From contig JAXRKN010000033.1 of the NCBI GenBank assembly GCA_038502055.1, positions 620,001-684,000 on the forward strand: 64,000 nt of DNA, written 5' to 3'. Below are positions 11,933-23,278 of the stretch, piece by piece. The number at the start of each line of letters is the position of its first letter. Position 1 is the first letter of the stretch. The stretch comes from Tanytarsus gracilentus. Lineage: Eukaryota > Arthropoda > Insecta > Diptera > Chironomidae. The notes below the pieces were generated by a model. The model did no database searches. It was not told the DNA's origin and saw nothing but the letters and a program-made list of their open reading frames with translations. Position numbers and translations under genes: made by a program.

Positions 11933-13559
11933 ATGGCTATGTGCATTGTTACGAGTTGTCGGAGCAATAATTGTGAGCTCTTTTGTGCGCCAGATGATAA
12001 GAACAAACTAAAAAAATGGCAGATGACAATAGGAACGAAAGAATCTGAATTTTTAATTTGTGAGCGACATTTTCAGAGAGAATTCATAATAACAGAAAAA
12101 TCGCTCGCATCAAATGCATTTCCATCGTTGTTCCTAAAATCTCAAGACTTTCATAAAGATTCCGCTTGCCAAAGTTGCCTTAAACAACTATCCAACAACG
12201 AAGATCGAAAATTAATGGACCAAAATTTTGTTGATATTTTTAAAAAACTCGGATTTGAGGTAAATTAAATGTCTGCATTTAATTCAAAAGTATTTAATTG
12301 ATTTATTTTAGGCAAAAAAGGACGCATCAATGTGCAAGGGATGTCACGAAGCGATGTGCAATTTTCAGAATATTCTTATAATTCAAGAGATGAAAAAGAA
12401 CAATCCGCCTCCCATTAAACTGGAAACTATTGAACTTGAAGATGAAGTGCCTCTAAAACCAACTCAAAAGCCCGTTGAACCTGCTAAAGTTGCACAGGCA
12501 AAGATCGTTGTCTATCCGCAAAAGACTCAATCAATTCAAAAAGAGCCGCCAAAGGAAGTGCCTTCAGTTATGCCTAATAACAACATCAATAACATAAATG
12601 TAGTACAAAAAAACATCATGTATCCAACCGGATATTCGAATAACGCTAATTTTGACACAAATCAAGTTCAAAGCAATCCTAAAATGATCTCTATAAGTGG
12701 ACCTCTAAAGGCAATCATTAAAAGTGCTCAGCAACAGACTCGCGAGTACATGATTCCGCTTAAAGACTTTACTGAACAAGAAAAGCCAATTATTGCAACA
12801 ATGCGTCGCCAATCAGCAGCTCCAATGACAATAATTCACAACGCTTCTCTTGATAAGGCGATGAAAGATGAGATGGTTAGCTTAAAAGCGGATGGTCCAA
12901 ATGATGTGTCGTTCGCAAAAGCAGTAAAACGACGAGTTTCTGTTGGCACTCCCACTGCAGTATCGCAAGAGCTAAAATCCCCGCAAGAAACAAATCTCAT
13001 CCGTGTACTTCCGTCGAAAGAATTTCGATGCACCGAGTGCCTTGCGCCATTCGCTACTTCCCGTCTTTTGAAATATCACGAGGATAATGGACTGTGTGAT
13101 GGAAGACCTCAATCGAGTTCATCTCGTGCTCTCAATTCATTCAAATGTTTCGATTGCAATAACTCATTCGCATCTTACTACTTCCTTCGGCGACATCGTG
13201 AAACTTGCACTCTATCATTACGAGTTAAATGTACTTATCAGTACTGCCGTTTCCGTGCTACGAATCCAGGTGACATTCAAAAACATTTCAATGAAGTTCA
13301 CGCCCATAAATTGAAATGCAAAGAATGCGATGAAATTCTTCCGAGCCAAGCGGCACTAATTGCTCACGAGGTAACTAAGCATGGGAAGGAAGATATGGCA
13401 AAGAAACGAGCACTGAAAGCACGTCAAGTTAGAGCTGCAAAACGAGCACGAGCCGATCTCGATTTTGACTCGAACACTGTCATCGAATGTGAACAATGTA
13501 GCTTGAAAATTCAACCAAGAGATCTCGCAAATCATATGGCGCTGTGTAAGAAGAAGTAA
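11933..13559 (+). CDS. THAP-domain protein with C-terminal C2H2-type zinc fingers
   Basis: Probable sequence-specific DNA-binding protein. Exons 11933-12259 and 12312-13559 join in phase 0 to give 524 aa. The N-terminus fits a THAP zinc domain of C2CH type: Cys4 and Cys9, a conserved Trp29, Cys43-Glu-Arg-His46, and NAFPSLF in the position of the AVPTIF box. A second cysteine cluster straddles the intron (CQSC near residue 60 of the exon tail, then CKGC and a further Cys), reminiscent of a small extra zinc-binding site. The middle is Pro/Gln/Asn-rich and likely disordered. The C-terminal 180 residues hold about five finger-like units (CTEC, CFDC, CTYQYC, CKEC, CEQC, each followed by His/Cys), with spacing looser than the classical C2H2 linker pattern. 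AATAAA signals at 13578 and 13589 follow the stop closely. No clear orthologue was recognised by name. Confidence 0.85.
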
Positions 13560-13711
13560 CGTTTAGCTATATGTGAAAATAAAACTGAAATAAAATCTTA
13601 TGAATATTTTTTGAGTTCAATTATTAAAATTGTACCTGATACGAGTGTTTACTACAAGTGTTTTTGTTTACTCACTTCTCATTTTAAAGAATCATTTAGT
13701 CGCGATAAGAC

Positions 13712-14482
13712 ATGGAAAAGTGGAATGGTAAAATTGCTGTAGTGACAGGTGGAAGCGATGGCATTGGGAGAGCTATAGCTGAAAAATTAAAAGCTTCTAA
13801 TTTGGTTGTAATAATATTGGACTTAAATGATTCAAATGACGAAAAATTTGATTACATTAATTGTGATATTTCGGATACGACGTCACTGAAGAAGGCTTTC
13901 GAAGAAATCGAGCAAAAATACGAATTTATTCATGTTTTGATTAATAATGCTGGAATTTTGAGAGGTGGAAATGTTCTCGATTCGAGTGACGACACAACTT
14001 TAAGCATCAACAGAGTGATAGATACAAATTTGTTTGGAACACTCCACGCTACACGTGAAGCTTATCGTTTGATGAAAAAATCAAATGATTTTGGGTTGAT
14101 TATCAACATTTGCTCTAACTATGGACATAACATTCTGTATCCAAACGTTTTCTCAGTCTATCCAGCAACTAAGTTTGCCATTCGAGCGTTTTCCGAAATT
14201 ATTCGTCAGGAATTGATTGTTGATGGCAATCTAAAGGTTCGAGTGAGCAATTTAAGTCCTGGGTATGATATAAATTAAACTTAATTTATTTAAAATTCTG
14301 TTAATCATTTTTTTAGTGCGGTCAACACAAATTTACTGACAAATTCTGGATTAAATTTACCACCAGCTGAAATGGCGGTTAAGCCTGAAGATGTGGCCAA
14401 TGCAGTTGCCTACATGCTCACCACACCTTACAACGTGAACATCACCGAGCTCACAATAAAATCATCTGCAGATAAATGCTGA
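13712..14482 (+). CDS. Short-chain dehydrogenase/reductase, classical type (DHRS11/farnesol dehydrogenase-like)
   Basis: NAD(P)(H)-dependent oxidoreductase with a Rossmann fold. Exons 13712-14262 and 14317-14482 join at the SPG|AVNT motif to give 238 aa, a normal length for a classical SDR. Visible motifs: TGGSDGIG at residues 12-19 (cofactor-binding TGxxxGxG), NNAG at 78-81, catalytic Ser135, Tyr150 and Lys154 (YxxxK), and the SPG motif after the last strand. An acidic residue in LDLND at the end of strand 2 suggests NAD(H) preference, which is an inference. No signal peptide or membrane segment, so probably cytosolic. The substrate cannot be read from sequence; insect relatives of this size include farnesol/retinol-type dehydrogenases. 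It starts only 152 bp after the stop of the zinc-finger gene. Confidence 0.9.
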
Positions 14483-14926
14483 AATTTTCTCCAAATTATT
14501 CAAAATTAAAGGATTTCTTTCATAAATCTCTTTTTATTAGTTTTGTAATCTGATTAATTTTGCTTATGATTATAAAATGATTATTTTCATTGCATGAACC
14601 TAATCTATCAGAATTCTGATAGATAAATGGTTTGTGTTATTATGGAAATAAATTTCCCTCATTGAAATCATAAAAATGCTAAAAATAATTAAAATTTTCA
14701 TCATTAATCATAAAGTTTGAATTTTGAATAAATTTTTATAAATTTAAAATGGCCATGGTTAAATAGAACAAGAGAATTTCAATTTTGATATCAAAATATT
14801 GAGATCAAATGACTGCCTTAAAGAGTGCGTACATGATTAATGATGATTTTGTGCACTTTAAAGTTTAATTTTTTTCTGCATAATACATAATTGATTATTA
14901 TACTTACACACAATCAGTCACATAGC
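14483..14926. other. Convergent 3' spacer
   Basis: Lies between the stop codons of the plus-strand dehydrogenase and the minus-strand Arg/Ser-rich gene, so it should hold two 3' UTRs. It contains candidate poly(A) signals in both directions, including AATAAA near 14648 (plus) and TTTATT at 14533-14538 (minus). No other feature seen. Confidence 0.5.
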
Positions 14927-16482
14927 TTAATTGAGACGCTGTTGGATTGGTATTTTCTTTCGACGACGTCTCATCATCGTTCGTTCCAAGTGCTCAAAAT
15001 ATCTTTCTTGTTGGAGCCACTCTTGATAACGATACCACCACTCTTCCCATTTAATGTAATCCTGAATCGTCAAGTCACGTAAATATCCTTTGCTCTTGTA
15101 ATAATCGTAGCGCACCCGAGGATCATCGTTCCATGCTGACAAACCGAGTGCTTGTGCACTCGCATATTGCATCAATTCCTCGGGATAATGACCTTCACCT
15201 TTAGTATATTGTGGACTTGGTCGCATTGGTGAGGCTTCACGGATATTCTGTTCCTGAATCATTACGGCCGATCTATCGCCACCATCTGATTTTTTCGTGA
15301 TTTTCATGTTATTCATGTCATATTTTCTATCGTGATTCCACTGAGCCATCTTGCCGAATCGGTCGTTGAGAGTAATACGTGTCGTGGCCGTCAATGCAGC
15401 AAAAGAGTCTTCACTAGCCGAAGATTTTGAATCATCCGAACCTGAAGAGGGTGATCGATGTCGACGTTTTTCACCTTCAATTTTAATGCGAGTTCTTGCC
15501 TAAATTTTTCAATAAAAGTTTACGAGATAAGTTACAGATTATTAAATTTTACTTACTCTATCGCCCTTGTCGCGTTTTTTGGCCGGTGGCGATGCAATTT
15601 CACGACGTTTTTCAGCAAGAGGTGACACCGGTCGTTTTAAATGACGTCTTTTCGGTGAAATCTCACGCAATTGTTGTTTCTTCTTTGCAATATGATCAAT
15701 TTCAACTGGGCTTATGGGTGGACGATGAATGCGATTAACTGGTCCATGACGATTAATTCTGTGAGATCGTTTATCGACCATACGACGATCATCATCACTG
15801 CTACACCCTGAGCATTGTGAATCGGAACAGCTTGAGATGGAAGGCGTTCGAACCTAAACAAAAAAAGCATTAATTGAGTTCGCCATATTAAATGTGATTA
15901 TATTTTAAATACCTTTGAAGGAGGTGACATTGGTCTTTTGGATCGATAAATTTCCTTGCTCTTCATCTCAGGTCTTGGCGGAGACTTTCGAGCATATCTC
16001 ATTGGTGGCGATTTTGGACGTTCGCGATATCGCTCAGGTGTTCTTGACACACGTCGCCTCATTGGCGATGGAGGGATAAGGCGCGCAGAACGCGGAGACA
16101 CCGGAGTCTTACGGAAGGGCGAACGCGATTTTCTTTGCATAGGAATGCCAGTACTACCGTTAACGTACATTTTTTTAAAACCACTATGCTTCCAACGGTT
16201 TGGATCTTTATCTTCAGCTTCGAGAAGTTTTTTATCCCAATACTCGTTTGCCGGTTGCTGTCGAGCCTTTCTCATCACATTGTCTAGCTCTTTACGCTTA
16301 CCTAACGGATGCGATGGATCTACACGATAGAAGTTTATTAGTCATTTGCTCAAACATTTTGTAGAGAATTGTTACTCACCAGAAATTCGAGTAGCGTTTG
16401 GCTTTCGATCCATCCTCATGTTTCCCTTGAGTCGATCCACATCCATGGGACTCCTGCGCATATCCTGTCTTCTCATAGACAT
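14927..16482 (-). CDS. Arg/Ser/Pro-rich nuclear-type protein, unrecognised family
   Basis: Exons in gene order: 16380-16482 (ATG at 16482), 15913-16319, 15557-15853 and 14927-15499. All introns are 57-60 bp with GT-AG ends, and the joined frame encodes 459 aa. The first half is rich in RS, SP and RxxSP motifs (for example RKSRSPFRKTPVSP, PPSPMRRR, RPKSPPMRY), typical of nuclear proteins in splicing or mRNA maturation that are phosphorylated by SR- or Cdk-type kinases. A middle stretch has acidic/Ser runs (SGSDDSKSSASEDS). The C-terminal third is different: it looks folded and aromatic, with ITLNDRFGKMAQWN and later KWEEWWYRYQEWLQQ, then a basic tail. That C-terminal block should be the diagnostic part, but I could not place it in a named family, so no function is assigned beyond probable nuclear RNA-related role. 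It is divergently arranged with moira across a 1-kb gap. Confidence 0.8.
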
Positions 16483-17498
16483 TTTCTCTCGATTCTTACA
16501 CGCACAATTTTATATATTTTATAAAAACTTTTTCAACACTTCACGGAGAGAAGACACGCGACAGATATATAAAGCTGCAATCAATCAAGATTTTGGAATT
16601 TTCATAATTAAAATTCAGAGTATTTAGGAAATCATAAAATAGAAAAAGTTATAACATCTAAAAAGTCAAAATATTTGCATAATCGCGACAACGCAACGAA
16701 ATTCGGCCGGAAATTATTTTTCTTTGCGTATATAAGAACATTTAGCAATTAAACACCCGGAATCGAGTTATGCACCGAAAACTATAAGTGAACTAACGAA
16801 ACGCGATAAAGTTTGCATGATTTTTCAACCTGTTCCTTTTACACGGCAAGTTCATTGACCTATTTAAATCTCATTAATTTCACGTCTACCGACCGACTGG
16901 AAGTATATATTTCCCATCATCACGACACACGAAAGAGTGAGAACTCATTTGAAACGCGAAAACACCGCGACTTTTTTGAGAAAGGCCATTTGAAATTTCA
17001 CTTTTCACGTCCACCATCTTGAGATTTCAATTTTAATTATTTTCACCGCGAAACCGCGCGAATTTTTCACAAACTTGATATTACACATGATATTTACCGT
17101 TTAAACTACAATAATAGGAAATAAGTTTAGTTAAAGTACCTCAGCGAACGACAGTTATTGTTTTTTAAAACTTCACCGAAAAAAATCTGTCGGAACCCGA
17201 GATGACATAAAATTGTCAGCCGAGATGAGCTTTTTATTTCTTGATCGACAATAATTTAGTTGTGATGAGTTTTTAAGTATAAATGCAACTATAATTAAAG
17301 AGCTTTTTAATTCATTAAGGAATTTTATATAGAACTAGTAAATTAGAAATTAAAAAACTTAACAAATAATTATAACGAATTTTAAAAATTTAAATCTTGT
17401 CGAGCCCTGAAAATAAAAATAAACCCTGACTGCCAAGCGCTATAAGAAGAAAAATAAAATTCGTGTGAATTAATTTTCAATTTAAAAAGAGAAGTGAG
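16483..17498. promoter_or_regulatory. Divergent promoter region between the Arg/Ser-rich gene and moira
   Basis: 1016 bp between the ATG at 16482 (minus) and the ATG at 17499 (plus). It contains CG-bearing motifs (GCGACA, ACGCG and CCGCG around 16550-16560, 16680-16700 and 17040-17060) that are rarer elsewhere in this AT-rich DNA. The short open frames on the plus strand here show no protein motif. Both 5' UTRs are expected in this interval. Confidence 0.5.
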
Positions 17499-20400
17499 AT
17501 GAATCTCGGCCCGAAAAAGGATGGAAGTCCTAACGTAGACTTCTTTCAATCGTCTGAGTCACTGCAAGGATTTGAGACCGTTCGATTATGGCTTCAAAAA
17601 CATCATAAAAAGGTTTGTAAAAGTTATTGAGGGAAAATCCAAAAATGGCTGGCTGAAAGTTGAAAATTTCTTAAATTAATCGATTTATATAATTTTAGTA
17701 TATTCAAACGGATCCTCCCACGAAAGAGAGTCTCTCGCAGCTCATCATACAACTTTTGCAGTACCAAGAGACAAAGTTGGGTAAAAATGCTCAAGATGCC
17801 ATCACAACACGGCTTCCGGTAAGATTAAATTCATTAATTTTTAAAACTTAATAATCAACTGAATCTCAATTAGATGCGATTTTTTATGGACTTTAAACCT
17901 GGCGGTGGTCTCTGTATCATTCTGTCAACAATGTATCGCTTTAAGAGTGAACAGCGATGGCGAAAGTTTGATTTTACGGTTAATAAAGTGAGTATACAGG
18001 TGTCACAAGTAGTTTATTTAATTAAAAAAATATTTTTATGCTTTAGACAACGGCCAAAAAAGATCCAAACATTCAGATGCTGGTGGAAATTGAATCGTGT
18101 TTGATTGATGCTGAAATCTTTAAACCGCCAACAATCTTTATTCGTCCTGAAGTTGATAGGGCACTGGCTTCAAAAATACGTGAAATAATAACAAATCATC
18201 AAGCTGAAATAGCCGAGGACGAAGAGGAAGCCACACACATTGTCTATCCTGATGTTGACCCACTTCCCGAGGAATATGCAAGACCTCTCTTTAGACGCGA
18301 TAAGAATGTGTTGCTTCATTGGTATTACTTCCCTGAGTCCTACGACTCGTGGGTTCCAACCAACTCTTTTGACTTGCCCGACAATATACCCGATTGTCCA
18401 GGATCTCCTGCTGAACGCTGGCGCGTATCTGCACAATGGGTTCGTGATCTCGATAACTATAACGAGTGGATGACTGAAGAGGATTACGAGGTCGATGAAC
18501 AAGGACGCAAGAAAGTCCATAAACTTCGATTGTCAGTCGAAGATTTAATGACTTCCGACGTTCCCAAGAAGTCGGTTTTGGCAAAAGGTAAACGTAAGCG
18601 GTCACCATCGCCAAAGGGCCAAAAGAGAAAGTCTGGTAGGTCGCCGGCTGTTTTTCAACAAAAGAAAACACGACCCGACGATGATGAATCTGAGGATTTA
18701 ACAAAAGACATGGACGATCCGCCAGCTGAGCCAAATGTTCAGGAAGTGAAACCTTCGACTGCATCATCAGCCGGTCCTGCAACACCGACAACAAAGCGTG
18801 ATCCCGATATGGCACCAATCAAGAGTGGAGTAGTTCAAGATCTTGACGAGGACATGGAAAGAGGTGAAGATTCACAAACGGGCAAAGCAAGTGAGAACAG
18901 CAATACTCAAGATTTTGCCAATAAAGATGATGGTGACGATAATAATGTCACGGAACAAACACACTACATCATCATTCCATCATACTCAGCATGGTTCGAT
19001 TATAACTCTATTCATGTTGTCGAGAAGCGAGCATTACCTGAATTTTTCAATGGCAAAAATAAGTCAAAGACCCCGGAAATTTATCTCGCCTATCGTAACT
19101 TTATGATCGATACTTATCGGTTAAATCCAACTGAGTATCTTACATCTACGGCATGCCGCCGTAATTTAGCAGGTGATGTTTGCGCTATCATGAGAGTTCA
19201 TGCATTTTTGGAGCAATGGGGATTGATCAATTATCAAATCGATGCAGAATCACGTCCGACACCGATGGGACCGCCTCCAACATCACACTTTCATGTCCTC
19301 AGCGATACGCCATGTGGATTGCAGCCAATCAATCCACAGAAAATTCCACAACCACTTGCTGCTTCGAAGGCACTTCTTGATCTTGACAAGAAATTGCCTG
19401 GCGAGAAGAAGGATGAAAATGCACCGCCATCGGCAACCATTAAGCAAGAACCTGGTAGTGAAATTGCTCCTGGATCTCAATTCGGCCTGCGATTGGATCA
19501 ATATGCTAAGAAACCGGCAGCAATGAAGAATAAGACAGCTGCAAGCATGACACGTGAATGGACAGATCAAGAAACTTTGTTGCTACTCGAAGCCCTCGAA
19601 ATGTACAAAGATGATTGGAACAAAGTATGCGAACATGTTGGCTCGCGGACGCAAGATGAATGCATTTTACATTTCTTAAGACTCCCCATCGAAGATCCAT
19701 ACTTGGAAGACGATACAACTTTCCTCGGTCCACTCAGCTATCAGCCTATTCCATTTAGCAAGGCTGGAAATCCAATCATGTCGACTGTTGCATTCCTCGC
19801 TTCCGTTGTAGATCCGAGAATCGCTTCGAGTGCAGCTAAGGCAGCTATGGAAGAGTTTGCTGCCATTAAAGATGAAGTTCCCGCCGCTATGTTGGATGCT
19901 CACATGAAGAATGTTGAAAAGACTAACTTTGGCGGTAAATTTGATCCTTTTGCTGGATTGACAACGAGTGGAATCGCTGGAACTGCACCGGAGAAAGAAA
20001 AGGACGAAATTGCTGAGAGTGTTGACAAGGAAAAACCTCAGAGTGAGGACGTTGAAATGAAAGATGCTAGCAAGAAAGACGGAGGTAAATTTATTCATTC
20101 ATTCATCATCTTTTAAGCATACACGCTTTGTTTTATTTTATTTAATTTTAAAATATTTTTTGCATTTTTCTTTTTATTTTCATACAATTCATCTCTCGCT
20201 CTGTATTATGTCGCAATTTCTTTTTTAATTTGCTTTAAATGTTGATCATCGTTCACCTACTTTTTTTCTGCTGCACATGCATAAAAAAAATGAAAAGCAG
20301 AAAAAGAAGCATCTGAGAATGTTGAAGGTGCTGAGCGTGAAAAAACTGATGATAATAAAAAATCTGATTCCGAAACAGCAGACAAAGATGCGAAAATTAA

Positions 20401-21052
20401 ATCGGAGGACGGAGAAAAGAGAACTGATGGTGAGAAGTCGGGTGAGGGTGAAACTGGAGAGAAGGACGAGAGTGTCGAATCGAGAAAGATTTTCAATGAA
20501 GGCAATCTACAGTCGGCCGCAGCTGCAGCATTGGCATCGGCAGCAGTCAAAGCAAAACACTTGGCAGCGGTTGAGGAGAGGAAAATCAAGAGTTTGGTTG
20601 CACTGTTGGTTGAGACTCAAATGAAAAAGCTCGAAATCAAGCTTCGACACTTTGAAGAACTCGAGACTACGATGGAACGCGAGAGAGAAGGTCTCGAGTA
20701 CCAGAGACAGCAGTTGATTCAAGAACGTCAACAATTTCATCTCGAACAACTCAAGGCAGCCGAATTTAGAGCTCGTCAGCAGGCACATCAACGATTCCAG
20801 CAAGAGCATGGTCCATGGCAAAATCCAAATCATCCACCGAACATGCCAAACATAGCCATGGCTCCCGGCGCTCAGCAAATGCCTCCACATGGTCCAATAA
20901 TGGCACCTTCACAAATGCAACAGACACCTATCACACAAGCACCGCCACCACCCACAGCAACAGTTGCGAACGAAGTGATTCCTCCACAATTGAATCAAAT
21001 GACACAGGCTCCGAACTCAAATCAACTTCCTCCGGCTAGCGTTCCGACCTAA
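17499..21052 (+). CDS. mor: Moira, SMARCC-type core subunit of the SWI/SNF (Brahma) chromatin-remodelling complex
   Basis: Scaffold subunit (yeast Swi3, human BAF155/BAF170) that holds the Brahma ATPase complex together in the nucleus. Exons: 17499-17612, 17699-17818, 17874-17987, 18047-20084 and 20301-21052, giving 1045 aa. N-terminal block with PDVDP and LLHWYYFPESYDSW matches the conserved SMARCC N-terminal (chromo/BRCT-like) module. A SWIRM domain lies at about residues 417-515 (HYIIIPSYSAWFD to FLEQWGLINYQ). A SANT domain lies at about 617-670 (TREWTDQETLLLLEALEMY through GSRTQDECILHF). A Leu-zipper/coiled coil is near 880-960 and a Pro/Gln/Met-rich tail ends the protein. The last intron (216 bp) is longer than the others. 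Its acceptor at 20299-20300 was chosen because it restores the coiled-coil frame; reading through the donor would stop after 10-12 codons and lose the coiled coil. A likely poly(A) signal is at 21518-21523. Confidence 0.96.
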
Positions 21053-23126
21053 TCAGAAGAGTTCTTCTTATTTAAATTGTAATTTTATTACTTTTTTAAT
21101 TTTAAAAATCTAACTATAATCTATCTACCACGTCATATAATATATGCATGTAATTAAATATTAGAGAAAAAATATTCTTAATTCTAAATGTATTGTCTTA
21201 AAAAAATAATACAAGAATAACAGGAAAAAAAATTAAATAGACTCCAATTTAGAATTGCATCCGTCATGATTTACTTAAATCGCAGTGCAGTTGCAAGGGT
21301 AAAAAGAAAGAATTAAATCAAGTTACACAACTTCATGATTAAATGTAATTTCATCACGTCTGGGCGGTGATTTTTTTTCTTTATTGAATTTTTTCCTGCT
21401 GTCTCTCTTGTCCTCACTGATCGAATTAGTTTGTGCAGTTTAATTAAAATTGAGTAAAAGAAGCATGCGAAAAAAAATTAGTTCAGTGTAAGTTTAAAAC
21501 GAAATTCATTCACGAACAATAAAAATTAAGAAGAAAAAAGTTTTGTCTCTTTTTTTAAAACCTTTTTCAGGAAAATTGTCTGAAAATAAACAAGGAAAAG
21601 TAATTGTTTGTTCTTGAAATATATTTTCTTTAAATAATTCCTCACTTTATTCATCATCGTTATCTTTAAACAGTTGACTTTTGTGTTCATTCAAATCTTT
21701 TAAATACAAATTCATTTCGTAAATTTTTTATCGTGACATTTTTCTCATTTCATTTTGAAATGAATTTAAATGAAAATTATAAAATTTAATTTATCTAATA
21801 TTGCCCAATAATCAAATTACATTAAAATGTGCGTTGAATCAAAAATTATTTATCTATTTTTTGGGTGGAATTTTTATCAAATTATAAAATGAAAAGTTTC
21901 TTTCAAATCACTGATTTTCATAAATGCTCACGTTCTGTTTTTCATTTAATTTAATTATAAACTTTTTTTTGCTGTCAGTTAAAATTTTATCGGGTTTGAT
22001 ATTTTGTTGCAGATATTGGTTTGAATGTCCTTTTTATAATGGAAAATTTTAACTATCTATTTTTTTATAGCGCGCTTTTCCATTTTTTATTTAACTCATT
22101 TTACATATTGTTTTTATAAAAAATTTAAATTAAAATCCAGGAATGAAATGAAAAGGGAAATTTGGTTTTCTTATTTTTCAGTAAATTAGATTTCCAATTT
22201 TCACAACATCGGTGCAATAAATTAAACTCGAAATCAAGCTGAAATTGATGTTAATTAGATAGCCGGAGCCATGTTAATTTGCATCCTACTATGTATTTAT
22301 TTATTTATTTTGTGAATCACATTTACTTTTGACTTATTCAGTGAGTCGAAGGGCGGTTGTGGAAATTTGATATTTTGAAAATTTTAAAACACAAACTTTG
22401 CAAAATAAAAGTTTGAAACTTTTCAAATGAAAGCTTGGTTTATTAAATTATCATGTTCGTTCCACGAAAAGCGCGCTCAATTTTCAACTGTGATTAAATG
22501 GAAATGTTTGATGATGGCGCAGGGAATAAAAAAAAGTCACAATGATGAGCATTTATTTGACGTGAAATGTCATCACTCACGATAGAAAAAATAATTTTTT
22601 GGGCATTCGATTAGAGTCAATGCATTTGATAATTTTTTGGTCAATAAAATCGTGAATTTCATCTAAATTTTCATTTTCTATTTACAACACACTTTAAAAA
22701 TTAAAAATTGCCCTAAAAACTTTAACAAATATTTTTTCATCACTAGAAGATAAAATTGGATTTATTTTTAATATTTTCTTTTTAAGATTTTAATTCTTAT
22801 TCAGTCTGTTCTTCGTGTTATATGAAAAAAATTGTTTACAGAGATCATGTACAGCGTCCGATGGTGTTTTTACACTTTTCCATTCCAGCGAGCACACAGA
22901 GATGAGCAACCTTGTTGAAAATTTTAAGATAATTTTTGATAGAAAATTTAAAACATTTCATTAAAAATTTAAACTGCAAAATATTTTTAAAAAAATCAAC
23001 TAATTCAGCTAGGATTTTTTTATGTCCCACATTTTTGGCTCATCTCCAGTCGACAGGCAGCGATGGACGTGTAAAAATGGGAGCAAATTATTAATATGAT
23101 GAAGGATCAACAACAAAGGATGAAAA
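21053..23126. other. AT-rich spacer between moira and neuroligin 3' ends
   Basis: Convergent intergenic region of about 2.1 kb, very AT-rich with long T and A runs. The left part should be the moira 3' UTR (AATAAA at 21518) and the right part the neuroligin 3' UTR (minus-strand signal TTTATT on the plus strand at 22761-22766). No gene, RNA gene or repeat family recognised. Confidence 0.5.
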
Positions 23127-23278
23127 CTATAGATCGCTCATTGCGGCTGTGGGTAGATGTGAGTGACATGTTGTGCTCTTTTGATGACTATGTCCCATCG
23201 GACTGCTATTGTTTTGCGCACGATTTATCGTTTGTGCTCGAACATGATTACCAACTACTTGCTTACCACCGCTTTGCT
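23127..23278 (-). CDS. Nlg: Neuroligin last exon (PDZ-ligand exon)
   Basis: Part of the neuroligin gene. Acceptor AATTTAG at 23279-23285, stop TAG at 23127-23129. It joins to the donor GCAG|GTAATT at 24256/24255 in the correct phase and adds 49 residues ending in MSDL. Ser at -2 and Leu at 0 fit a class I PDZ ligand, which neuroligins use to bind postsynaptic scaffolds. If the donor is not used, the same reading frame stops four bases later (GGT AAT TAG), giving a tail without this ligand. The exon is inferred from frame, splice sites and the C-terminal motif; no transcript is available. Confidence 0.7.

Noticed and set aside
14891..21039. Numerous antisense and out-of-frame open frames over the Arg/Ser-rich gene and moira
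   Set aside because: Shadows of real exons; they lack independent motifs.
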